64,000 nucleotides of DNA from contig CAJJAH010000002.1 in assembly GCA_905182255.1 (NCBI GenBank), positions 186,001 to 250,000 on the forward strand. The letters run 5' to 3'. Source of the DNA: Cryomorphaceae bacterium BACL11 MAG-121001-bin54. GTDB lineage: Bacteria > Bacteroidota > Bacteroidia > Flavobacteriales > BACL11. A program made the position numbers and the translations under genes. Positions 56,562-63,858 of the stretch are shown piece by piece; the first letter of the stretch is position 1; each line of letters opens with the position of its first letter. A model generated the notes under the pieces. The model saw only the letters and a program-made list of their open reading frames with translations. It made no database searches and was not told where the DNA came from.

Positions 56562-57016
56562 TTTAACTCTGTTGCTACTAAACTAAGCATCCAACTCATT
56601 GCTAAGAAACCAGCAAAAGGGATGGGATAATTTTTTTCCTTATTGAAATAAATAATAGGTAAGGACACTAATAATGCAAATACAGCAGCAAAAAGTATGA
56701 GCAGTAAAAAATGTAAAGGTGGGAAAGCCGCACACATCACGCAAATGAATAACACATCTCCTTTTCCTAGAGCATAGTCAATAAATTGATGCGACTTTCC
56801 GTACCTTAAACTGTGATAACCTTTTATTAATAACAGTTGTATTATCCATAGTGCATTATTTGTAAAAAAACTCATTGTCCAATTTTGCCATGTATTGTCC
56901 AATAGCTGATAATAAGCAGCAGCAACAAACAAGATTGGAAATAAATACCAAGCGATAGCACGGTATTTAAAATCCTGATAGACAAAGGCTGATAAAATAC
57001 TACTGAGCACTATCAT
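56546..57016 (-). CDS. Prepilin peptidase (A24 family, short form)
   Basis: The 156-residue integral membrane protein has about five hydrophobic segments. The two catalytic aspartates of A24 aspartyl proteases are seen in VYQDFKYRAIAW (first Asp, about residue 14) and YALGKGDVLFICVMCAAFPP (GxGD motif). It lacks the N-terminal methylase domain with paired CxxC found in PilD, like TadV/CpaA-type or archaeal-type enzymes. It should cleave the pseudopilin encoded 1 nt upstream at its Gly-Phe junction. Confidence 0.85.
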   Translation of the reverse strand: MIVLSSILSAFVYQDFKYRAIAWYLFPILFVAAAYYQLLDNTWQNWTMSFFTNNALWIIQLLLIKGYHSLRYGKSHQFIDYALGKGDVLFICVMCAAFPPLHFLLLILFAAVFALLVSLPIIYFNKEKNYPIPFAGFLAMSWMLSLVATELNWIPL

Positions 57017-57017
57017 C

Positions 57018-57419
57018 CTAATCTTTTTGAGTTTCTAACAATTTCTTATCCTGATCTATAACCCAGACATTGTACTTTCCATCTCCATCAAAATCAACCA
57101 CAGCTGTTGCTGTTGCTGTAAAACCTTGTGTATTTGCTTCAGTAATTTCAATTTGGTAGTTAGCACTCCCCTTTACCGTTACTAAGGCAATTTGTTCAAA
57201 ACCTAATTCATCAAAAGAATCGCTATAGCGAGAATGTAAATAGAAATGATTCTTTTCTAATGTATAAAGGTGTTCCAGTTGTAATTGTGCTTCTGTACTT
57301 TTAGCACGAGAGATAAGTGGCATTAAACTGGGCAAAGCCATCAGCACCAATATACCAATAATTACGAGTACTACCAATAGCTCCGCTAAGGTAAACCCGT
57401 TGAGTTTGTGTTGTTTCAT
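57018..57419 (-). CDS. gspG: Type II pseudopilin (GspG-like)
   Basis: The 133-residue protein has a class III signal: MKQHKLNG|FTLAELLVVLVIIGILVL, with Phe+1 and Glu+5 followed by a hydrophobic helix. The globular part ends with VVDFDGDGKYNVWVIDQDKK, resembling the calcium-binding loop of major pseudopilins. It is the first gene of the leftward operon and lies 1 nt from its processing peptidase. No minor pseudopilin genes are present in the window. The 173-nt gap to the divergent Rhs gene should hold its promoter, but I find no clean TAnnTTTG box. Confidence 0.88.
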   Translation of the reverse strand: MKQHKLNGFTLAELLVVLVIIGILVLMALPSLMPLISRAKSTEAQLQLEHLYTLEKNHFYLHSRYSDSFDELGFEQIALVTVKGSANYQIEITEANTQGFTATATAVVDFDGDGKYNVWVIDQDKKLLETQKD

Positions 57420-57592
57420 ATCATTTGCGTTTTGATTTGGCTAAACTCTGTAATAAAACATTATGAATTCAGGACACTACAAGGCCTTTTAGGACAATGA
57501 CACCAAAAACAATGTGTTGTATGTATGGCTATTTTGTGTACTTTAGTAGCACAAAAAATCAGTACATTTTTAACCAAAATAGTATAATTTTA

Positions 57593-58564
57593 ATGCATTT
57601 TTCAAGCCAAAACACAGCTAACACTCTGAATATCAAAGGCGATTACTATCCTTTCGGAAGTTTGAAACCATTAAGACATTCAGGGTCAAATAATTATAGG
57701 TTCAGTTTTAACGGTATGGAGGTTGATAATGAGGTAAAAGGCGATAATAATAGTTTAGATTTTGGAGCTCGTATTTATGACCCAAGAATTGGGAGGTTTT
57801 TGAGTATTGACCCAGCTTTTAACGAATATCCCTCAATATCTCCTTATACTGGACTTGGAAATAATCCATTGGTTTTTATTGATCCAGATGGGAAGAGATT
57901 GTATTTTGTTGGCGGGGCAGGAAATGATGCCAAAGGATGGAATTACATTAATAGGTTTAAAAGAATATTTACTCAAAAGGGAATTAAAGGCTTTACTAGA
58001 ATTAATGCTTCTGGAGGTGTAAATAAAGATATTGCATTCACAGCCACCTATAAGAATTTTTCTCATATCGGAAATCAATTAGTTAAGTCTGGTTCAGTTC
58101 TTGAGGTGAAATTAAAACGTAGAGATCATAAACAAATTGAAAAAGCAGTAAATGATATAATGATTGATCTTCAAAATAATCCACTAAAAGAAGGAGAGCA
58201 ATTGAATTTAGCAGGTTATAGTTATGGTAGTGTGTTGCAAGCTAATGTTGCTTTACAATTGGCAGATAAAGGTGTTAAAGTAGATAATCTTATTTTAATT
58301 GGTAGTCCAATATCTGATAAATCAGAACTGTTTAAAGCTTTAAATTCAAATAAGAATATTGGAAAAGTAATTAGAAAAGATATACCAGGTGATAAGTTAA
58401 GTAATCCACAATCAAATTGGGATTTCTTTGAAGGAGGTAAGCAAAACCTTGATCCAAATGATAAAGGTGTGGGACCTCATTTTGATTATGCAAGGCCAGG
58501 AACTGAAACAGATAGGAAAATAGGACAGTTAGGGGATGAACTTAAGAAAAATGGAGTAGAGTAA
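57593..58564 (+). CDS. Short Rhs-core protein with alpha/beta-hydrolase toxin tip
   Basis: I start at the ATG at 57593 (MHFSSQNTANT). Residues about 14-100 are the end of an RHS core: GDYYPFGSLKPL, NNYRFSFNGMEV, FGARIYDPRIGRFLSIDP and YTGLGNNPLVFIDPDG. After this junction comes a unique tip (about 103-323) with LNLAGYSYGSVLQANVALQL, a GxSxG nucleophile elbow, and later GPHFDYA as a possible catalytic His, suggesting a lipase/esterase-type toxin. No YD-repeat body exists upstream, so this is an orphan cassette. Its stop overlaps the ATG of a small membrane-protein gene (TAATG), the likely immunity gene. It is divergent from the secretion operon. Confidence 0.82.
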   Translation: MHFSSQNTANTLNIKGDYYPFGSLKPLRHSGSNNYRFSFNGMEVDNEVKGDNNSLDFGARIYDPRIGRFLSIDPAFNEYPSISPYTGLGNNPLVFIDPDGKRLYFVGGAGNDAKGWNYINRFKRIFTQKGIKGFTRINASGGVNKDIAFTATYKNFSHIGNQLVKSGSVLEVKLKRRDHKQIEKAVNDIMIDLQNNPLKEGEQLNLAGYSYGSVLQANVALQLADKGVKVDNLILIGSPISDKSELFKALNSNKNIGKVIRKDIPGDKLSNPQSNWDFFEGGKQNLDPNDKGVGPHFDYARPGTETDRKIGQLGDELKKNGVE

Positions 58565-58836
58565 TGAAAGGTAAAATCATAGTCTTAGCTTTATTTTCTT
58601 TTATTATTTACATTTTACTATGCGCTGTATTTTTTTTTGCAACTCCTTTTATGGTAAGTTGGGGTGAAGCAAAGCCATGGTATTTACAAGCAATAATTTT
58701 TGCTCAGGATTTTCCTTTTAATTTAATTAGAAGTAATGGAGAAATCAAGATGAGTCTTATATTTATTAATGCTTTATTTTGGAGTTCAAGTTTAATAGGA
58801 ATGTTTTGGATGCTTTTTGTGAAAAGTAAAAGATAA
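58564..58836 (+). CDS. Putative immunity protein (small membrane protein)
   Basis: The 90-residue protein has two hydrophobic segments (VLALFSFIIYILLCAVFFFA and INALFWSSSLIGMFWMLF) and no recognisable domain. It starts inside the stop codon of the Rhs/hydrolase gene, so translation is coupled; in polymorphic-toxin loci the gene directly after the toxin tip is normally the cognate immunity gene. A membrane location fits protection against a membrane-active or lipid-hydrolysing toxin. The function is inferred from position only. Confidence 0.65.
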   Translation: MKGKIIVLALFSFIIYILLCAVFFFATPFMVSWGEAKPWYLQAIIFAQDFPFNLIRSNGEIKMSLIFINALFWSSSLIGMFWMLFVKSKR

Positions 58837-58866
58837 GAAATAGTATGGCAATTACTTTAGCTGTAA

Positions 58867-58974
58867 AGATTGGAGGTTTTATCAGATGGTTTGCAAAAGG
58901 CTGATGATATGTTTAATGCTTCACCAAATAATACAGATATTGAGACCCAAAAGACTATAAAGAAGGATGATTAA
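58867..58974 (+). pseudogene. Remnant of an Rhs toxin tip (last ~35 codons)
   Basis: After an in-frame stop, the frame codes for LEVLSDGLQKADDMFNASPN and NTDIETQKTIKKDD, then TAA. It has no start codon and overlaps the ATG of the next gene by a few bases, exactly as the intact toxin at 57593 overlaps its partner. I read it as the 3' end of a deleted toxin gene whose immunity gene is still present. Confidence 0.55.
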
Positions 58975-59314
58975 GAAAATAATATTTATTTTAATTCTAT
59001 TAGTATTTATTACTACTTCCTACTATTTTAAGTATTTAACAATTACTTCAACTGAGAACTATATTATTGAATCTGGCTTTTCAGAAAACCATAATGAGGT
59101 ATTAGTAAAAAGGTTATTAATATCTAAGTCTAGTTTAGTTTTAAATGTTGGGTTATTGCTTTACGTTTTTTATTTATTAGTTAGTATTTTATATTTTAAA
59201 AAAATATTTAATTCAAAGAAATGGATACTTATACCTCTAGGTTTATCTATTATTTATATCTTAATAGAATATTTATTATTTGTTAAATATTTTTTAGAAG
59301 CAATTAATTTTTAG
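58967..59314 (+). CDS. Putative orphan immunity protein (membrane)
   Basis: The 115-residue protein has three hydrophobic segments (IIFILILLVFITTSYYF, LVLNVGLLLYVFYLLVSILYF, ILIPLGLSIIYILIEYLLF). No domain is recognised. It begins within the last codons of a degraded toxin tip (GGATGATTAAG overlap), the normal toxin-immunity arrangement, so it is best explained as an immunity gene retained after its toxin was lost. It is followed closely by the next Rhs cassette and its promoter. Confidence 0.6.
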   Translation: MIKKIIFILILLVFITTSYYFKYLTITSTENYIIESGFSENHNEVLVKRLLISKSSLVLNVGLLLYVFYLLVSILYFKKIFNSKKWILIPLGLSIIYILIEYLLFVKYFLEAINF

Positions 59315-59324
59315 CTAGAATAAC

Positions 59325-59332
59325 TATCTTTA
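59325..59332 (+). promoter_or_regulatory. -7 promoter box TATCTTTA of the second Rhs cassette
   Basis: TATCTTTA is followed by CATC and the ATG at 59337 (4-nt spacing). The box and start region are nearly identical to those of the cassette starting at 63829 on the other strand. Confidence 0.5.
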
Positions 59333-59336
59333 CATC

Positions 59337-60188
59337 ATGCAAGTAGCCCTTAAAAATAGCACTTTTTCCTATCCTTTCGGGTCGCTCAAAGCTAGTAGAA
59401 ATGCAAGCACGAGTAATTATAGGTTCAGTTTTAACGGGCAAGAGGGCACTGATGAGCTAAGTGGTGTAGGAAACCATACTACTGCTACTTTTTGGGAATA
59501 TGATACACGCCTTGGAAGAAGGTGGAACTTAGATCCTGTTATAAAATATGGGCAATCTGGTTATAGTACATTTGCTAATAATCCAATATGGTTTATTGAC
59601 CCTAATGGTGCTGATAGTTTAAAGTTTGATGCGGGCGGAATGTATACTGGTCAAGTAAAAGCAGAAGGTGATCATGTTGGGCAGTTAGCTGATGGAACAA
59701 CTTTTTCTTTTGCTGACCAAAGCTGGGGAGATAAATTTACTACTGACGAATATCCACAAGAAAGTGATGGGAAAGGTTTTAATAGTATTTTTGTTGTCCC
59801 TGATAAAGATATTGCAGGAATATTAGAAGGTTCAGGAGTAAACGATAAAAAAAATATAATAAGTAAATATTATTATGCCTTAACAGAAAGTAGAGGAAAT
59901 GATAAAAAAATGGATTTTGTAAATAACTCCAAAGTAAAAAAAATGGTTAAAGAAAATCGATACTCATTGTTTATGACTAAAGGGGAAAAAGATAATATGG
60001 CTCATGATACTTTCAATTTTGGAAATTTTATGTGGGGAGCAGGAATGAGTAAATTGAAAATCCCTTACATAGATGCTGTAATAGGGGGTTATATTGATAA
60101 TATGTATCATCATGGGTTAGAATTAGATTCTAAAGATGATCAGAGGTCAATTAAGGCTGGGTATAAATGGAATTATGAAAATAAATAA
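59337..60188 (+). CDS. Short Rhs-core protein with toxin tip (Toxin_44-like)
   Basis: The 283-residue product starts MQVALKNSTFSYPFGSLKAS and contains the RHS-core end (NYRFSFNGQEG, WEYDTRLGRRWNLDP, YSTFANNPIWFIDPNG) in residues 1-98. The tip (about 99-283) contains MAHDTFNFGNFMWGAGMSKL and YIDAVIGGYIDNMYHHG near its end; the FNFGNFMWG.A pattern resembles polymorphic toxin type 44, but this is by eye only. It has its own -7 box 4 nt before the ATG and is followed 4 nt later by a lipoprotein gene, the likely immunity partner. Confidence 0.8.
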   Translation: MQVALKNSTFSYPFGSLKASRNASTSNYRFSFNGQEGTDELSGVGNHTTATFWEYDTRLGRRWNLDPVIKYGQSGYSTFANNPIWFIDPNGADSLKFDAGGMYTGQVKAEGDHVGQLADGTTFSFADQSWGDKFTTDEYPQESDGKGFNSIFVVPDKDIAGILEGSGVNDKKNIISKYYYALTESRGNDKKMDFVNNSKVKKMVKENRYSLFMTKGEKDNMAHDTFNFGNFMWGAGMSKLKIPYIDAVIGGYIDNMYHHGLELDSKDDQRSIKAGYKWNYENK

Positions 60189-60192
60189 TTAA

Positions 60193-60735
60193 ATGAATCA
60201 TTTAATTACTTATCTAATCTTACTTTTTGGTTTAACTGGGTGTGCACAGAATAATATTGATGTTATAATAGAGAATTATAAAAATTGCAATTTAACTCAA
60301 TTTAATAATTTTGAAATAGTTCCAAGAGATGGAGATGATGAAAGTCAATATTTCATGAGTTATTATACTCCACTTAAAGATACAGGAAAGGGAGTTAAAG
60401 TTGGATTTCCTTTGTTTGATGTTGTTTTCTTTGAAAAAACATATTTTGACTCAATGAAAATTTCATTTTTTATAGAGCCACTTGAAAAGTCCTTTTTTTG
60501 TAATAAGGTGGGAATTGATACCTCTAATTTTGAACCCTATATAATTAATCTATTTCAAGATTTTACAAAATTAAAATGTAAATCAATAAATTTCAGAAAT
60601 GGTATTTATATTATTAAGAATAGTAGATATTCTATTGTTTATCTTAGTAAATATAATATTTCTCATAATAAAAAATTATTAAGTCGTGGGTATTTAATGT
60701 ATGATGATGATTGGTATTATAAATTAGAACCTTAA
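60193..60735 (+). CDS. Putative immunity lipoprotein
   Basis: The 180-residue protein has a lipoprotein signal (MNHLITYLILLFGLTGCAQ) and a mature part of alternating strands (GVKVGFPLFDVVFFEKTYF, NGIYIIKNSRYSIVYLSKYN). It follows the Rhs toxin gene by 4 nt on the same strand, the expected place of the cognate immunity gene. Anchoring to a membrane in the periplasm would suit neutralising an incoming toxin there. No named family is recognised. Confidence 0.62.
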   Translation: MNHLITYLILLFGLTGCAQNNIDVIIENYKNCNLTQFNNFEIVPRDGDDESQYFMSYYTPLKDTGKGVKVGFPLFDVVFFEKTYFDSMKISFFIEPLEKSFFCNKVGIDTSNFEPYIINLFQDFTKLKCKSINFRNGIYIIKNSRYSIVYLSKYNISHNKKLLSRGYLMYDDDWYYKLEP

Positions 60736-60825
60736 TTGATATTTTGGAATTTATTGTAATCTAAATTATTGCCTTTAGGTTTTCATTATTCTTTTTAACT
60801 AAGTATTCTATTTACTTTAAATAAT

Positions 60826-60833
60826 TATCTTTA
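60826..60833 (+). promoter_or_regulatory. -7 promoter box TATCTTTA of the 48-codon gene
   Basis: TATCTTTA-CTTC-ATG repeats the box and 4-nt spacing used by the two short Rhs genes at 59337 and 63829. Confidence 0.45.
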
Positions 60834-60837
60834 CTTC

Positions 60838-60984
60838 ATGCAACAAATATTATCAGATTTTATCGATTTAATTTTTGGTTCTAATGATCCAGCAAATGAG
60901 CAACTACATAGTTGGTGGGTAATATTTGGGGTACTTCTTTTTTTAGTATTTATTGTTTTTGTATTACCCGTATCAGGAACTTAA
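60838..60984 (+). CDS. Small membrane peptide (48 residues)
   Basis: The product starts MQQILSDFIDLIFGSNDPAN and has one membrane helix (WWVIFGVLLFLVFIVFVLP). It has its own -7 box with the 4-nt spacing shared with the Rhs cassettes. Its ATGCAA start and position between an immunity lipoprotein and the recombinase suggest that it is a cassette remnant or a small immunity protein. Coding potential is plausible but not proven. Confidence 0.45.
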   Translation: MQQILSDFIDLIFGSNDPANEQLHSWWVIFGVLLFLVFIVFVLPVSGT

Positions 60985-61123
60985 ATTTATTAAAGCCTAA
61001 GCCTCAGCGTTTAGCTTTTTTATTCTTTTCCCATCCTCCCCATAAATAGAGTATAGCCTTAGGTTTTCTTTATTCTTTAAAAAATCAAACTAACCTCCTA
61101 AAATACCAAATAATCAAATTTTC

Positions 61124-61154
61124 GTTTCTTTATTGAAAATCAATAAATAGAAAC
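61124..61154 (+). repeat. Inverted repeat just before the recombinase start
   Basis: GTTTCTTTATTGA and TCAATAAATAGAAAC pair over 13 bp with a 2-nt bulge and a 3-nt loop, ending 2 nt before the ATG at 61157. It could be an operator for autoregulation or a recombination site of this recombinase. Confidence 0.5.
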
Positions 61155-61156
61155 AA

Positions 61157-62266
61157 ATGAAAATTATTATTAGAAAAAAGGATAGAGTCCTTAATCAAGA
61201 GGCTTTTTTAGTATTGCTAACTGATTTTATAAAAGATACAGCAGCAGGAAGGAGAACCAAAAGTAATGGCTCTTTAATTAGTCATTCTACAGTAGAGAAC
61301 TACATACATATGAAAAGGTTAGTACAGAACTTTAGCAAGCAATCTACCTTTGAGATAAAGCTCTATTTGGTAAATAATTTGAACCAAGCAGAAAAAGAAA
61401 ATGCGCATAAATACTATAGGAAACTTTATATTGCTTTTACAAACTATATGTATGATGACCTTAATTATTTTGATAATTATGTAGGCAATGTAATCAAATG
61501 CTTAAAAGCATTTTTTAATTACTTGATAAAAGAAAGAAGTATAGAAATTGGAAACTATCACAGGTTATTTTATGTGCCTCATGAGGAGATTCCTATCATA
61601 GCCTTAAACAGAGAGCAATTGAATTATGTAATAAATAATGCTACATTCAAACGCAAAGTAAAAGAAAACGATTTAGAGGTTGTTAGAGATGTTTTTATCT
61701 TTGGTTGTACTGTTGCCCTCCGTGTCTCTGATTTATTGACCCTATCACCTAAAAACTTGGTAATACGAGATAATAAACATTACATTCAAGTTAAATCTCA
61801 AAAAACAAAGAAGAATACCGTTATAAAGTTGCCCGACTATTGTGTTACTATTCTTAGAAAATACAAAGGAAAACAAGAAACTTTATTGCCAAGTTGTAGC
61901 TTATTTTCTTTTAATTCAAAATTGAAGAAGATGGCTACTTTATTTCCTGATAATTTTGAGCTGGTAAAAACACGCGAGAAAAGAGGAAAACAAATTGTTA
62001 TTTATAAAAACCCAAAATTAAAAACGCATTATAAACTATCCGACCATATGAGTTCCCATGTTATGCGCAGGACAGGAATTACTACTATGCTTAACTTGGG
62101 AATGCCCGAATATATGGTAAGAAGAATTTCAGGGCATACTGCCAATAGTAAAGAATTCTTCCGCTATGTTCAACTCTCTCAAAACCTAGTAGATAAAGAA
62201 ACAGATAGAGTATTTGAACAATTAGCTATGAAGAATAATGTCAAAGTGGAAAACAGGAAGCAATAA
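61157..62266 (+). CDS. Tyrosine recombinase within the Rhs cassette array
   Basis: The 369-residue protein has an N-terminal core-binding domain (VENYIHMKRLVQNF; LNQAEKENAHKYYRKLYIAF) and a catalytic domain with Arg in CTVALRVSDLLTLSP, Lys in VKSQKTKKNTVIKL, HxxR in MSSHVMRRTGIT, His in RRISGHTANSKEFF and Tyr in RYVQLSQN. It differs from the two arm-domain integrases elsewhere in the window. A second, broken 3' copy lies at 63859-63981 next to another Rhs cassette. The start is preceded by a 31-nt inverted repeat. It may move or rearrange the toxin cassettes. Confidence 0.9.
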   Translation: MKIIIRKKDRVLNQEAFLVLLTDFIKDTAAGRRTKSNGSLISHSTVENYIHMKRLVQNFSKQSTFEIKLYLVNNLNQAEKENAHKYYRKLYIAFTNYMYDDLNYFDNYVGNVIKCLKAFFNYLIKERSIEIGNYHRLFYVPHEEIPIIALNREQLNYVINNATFKRKVKENDLEVVRDVFIFGCTVALRVSDLLTLSPKNLVIRDNKHYIQVKSQKTKKNTVIKLPDYCVTILRKYKGKQETLLPSCSLFSFNSKLKKMATLFPDNFELVKTREKRGKQIVIYKNPKLKTHYKLSDHMSSHVMRRTGITTMLNLGMPEYMVRRISGHTANSKEFFRYVQLSQNLVDKETDRVFEQLAMKNNVKVENRKQ

Positions 62267-62385
62267 ACTCTCTATTGACGGCATTCATTACTAAAAAAAA
62301 TTACAAAGTATTTTGTATATAAAAAAGCCACTAACTACTTAAATATATAACTATACCCAGATATAAAATATTTTGGATACTTAAA

Positions 62386-62772
62386 TCATTGCATGACTAT
62401 GGTATAACAATCAATTGAATTGATTTTTTCTATAGGGATTTCCAAAAGAGAGTCGTTATCCAAACTACCTATTTCCATATAAGAAAAACAAAGCTTATCA
62501 GCATCTCTTATCAGCTTCCTAGTACTAAGTTTGGTTATTAGCGGAGCATGTTCCTTCGTCAGATGAATAATACTATCCGTAACGAATGACTCACCTTTCT
62601 CTATTATAGTTTTACCAATAAGAATATCATAATTTCCATCTTTATATAAATTCAAAATTTCTGTTTTCAATCCCTGAATTCTTGTTGCTTTTATAAGTAA
62701 TTCACTATTCCTATTGCTCGAACAAGATAGAATTACTATTAGAATTAAAAAGATTATAAATTCATTTTTCAT
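62386..62772 (-). CDS. Putative immunity lipoprotein
   Basis: The 128-residue protein has a lipoprotein signal (MKNEFIIFLILIVILSCSS). The mature part is short and of no recognised family (KTEILNLYKDGNYDILIGKT, SFVTDSIIHLTKEHAPLITK). It follows the Rhs/hydrolase gene at 62798-63829 by 25 nt on the same strand, so it is the probable cognate immunity protein, in the same toxin-then-lipoprotein order as 59337/60193. Confidence 0.62.
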   Translation of the reverse strand: MKNEFIIFLILIVILSCSSNRNSELLIKATRIQGLKTEILNLYKDGNYDILIGKTIIEKGESFVTDSIIHLTKEHAPLITKLSTRKLIRDADKLCFSYMEIGSLDNDSLLEIPIEKINSIDCYTIVMQ

Positions 62773-62797
62773 TAAATACCTTAATTTTAGTTAACTA

Positions 62798-63829
62798 TCA
62801 ATCTCTAGATGATGCAGGATTAACACTACCTTTTATTGTTCCAGCGCCTTTCATTAGTGATCCCTGATCAGGGTTTCCAAATACATTAGGACTACCACTA
62901 CTAGCTGGATTATACGTTTTTTGGGTTCTGCTCTTCGCTAAACCTACAGCATCTTTTCCTGATATGAAATTATTAATATCTTTTGCAATATTACCTACTT
63001 GGTCATTATCAATTGAACGGTGATTTGAACCAGGAGAAAGTATATTAGCACCATTTGTTGCATTATTCAAAATATCTATCCTTTCACCACCTACAGCTTC
63101 AGTGGTTTGATAATAATTAATAACATTTTTCACATTTGAAGTAATATTATTATCATCAATTCCATACGGCTTGGGATCTTGTGTGTCAATTAAAATCAAT
63201 AAATCAATTTGTAGACTAGGATTATCTTTAGCAAGCTCTACAGCATTATCACCTCCACCACTATGACCGACTATAATAACCTTACTGCCAGAATTAGCGG
63301 TTTTAAATGCTTGGATAGTTATTTTAACATCATTTTTAGTATTTTCTGTTGAAGATGAGGAATAGGTAACTACCTGAATGTCTGTCCTTCCTTTTGCTGC
63401 TTGTGCAATCTTTCCTAAACCTGTCATATCTAAACCTCCATTAGCTGGATCATATTGAGCTTGTGTTTTTCCATTCTTTGGGTCGACCCCATAACCTTGT
63501 AAAATAAGAATTAATGTTCCTGTATTCGGATTAGCTGTAGCAGGCTCAAGTCCTTCAAGATCAAAAGCAGCGATTGGGCTATTTCCTGCATATTGATACG
63601 GAGATAGCGCTGCAAATTGTTTAGACAATGGATCAACCGATTTATATCTACCCAATCTTGTATCATAACTTCTAAACAAATGCTCTTGAGCATTTCCTTC
63701 TTCTGAAATCTCATTCGCGTTCTCTGCTCCAATAAACCCAAATCTATACTCATTACCACCAGAGTACCTAAGAGGTTTTAGTGACCCGAAAGGATAGGAA
63801 TATGGGCTATTTTTAAGGGCTACTTGCAT
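62798..63829 (-). CDS. Short Rhs-core protein with alpha/beta-hydrolase toxin tip
   Basis: The 343-residue product starts MQVALKNSPYSYPFGSLKPL, with RHS-core end motifs EYRFGFIGAEN, RSYDTRLGRYKSVDP and SPYQYAGNSPIAAFDLEG up to about residue 93. The tip (about 97-343) is an alpha/beta hydrolase: KVIIVGHSGGGDNAVELAKD provides the GxSxG nucleophile, LILIDTQDP a possible acid and SNHRSIDNDQ a possible His, so a lipase or related esterase toxin is likely. It is unlike the hydrolase tip at 57593. It has its own -7 box 4 nt before the ATG. A lipoprotein gene follows. Confidence 0.82.
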   Translation of the reverse strand: MQVALKNSPYSYPFGSLKPLRYSGGNEYRFGFIGAENANEISEEGNAQEHLFRSYDTRLGRYKSVDPLSKQFAALSPYQYAGNSPIAAFDLEGLEPATANPNTGTLILILQGYGVDPKNGKTQAQYDPANGGLDMTGLGKIAQAAKGRTDIQVVTYSSSSTENTKNDVKITIQAFKTANSGSKVIIVGHSGGGDNAVELAKDNPSLQIDLLILIDTQDPKPYGIDDNNITSNVKNVINYYQTTEAVGGERIDILNNATNGANILSPGSNHRSIDNDQVGNIAKDINNFISGKDAVGLAKSRTQKTYNPASSGSPNVFGNPDQGSLMKGAGTIKGSVNPASSRD

Positions 63830-63833
63830 GAGG

Positions 63834-63841
63834 TAAAGATA
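63834..63841 (-). promoter_or_regulatory. -7 promoter box TATCTTTA of the minus-strand Rhs cassette
   Basis: The minus-strand TATCTTTA is followed by CCTC and the ATG at 63829: the same box and 4-nt gap as at 59325. Confidence 0.5.
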
Positions 63842-63858
63842 GAAATATTATCAAGAGA

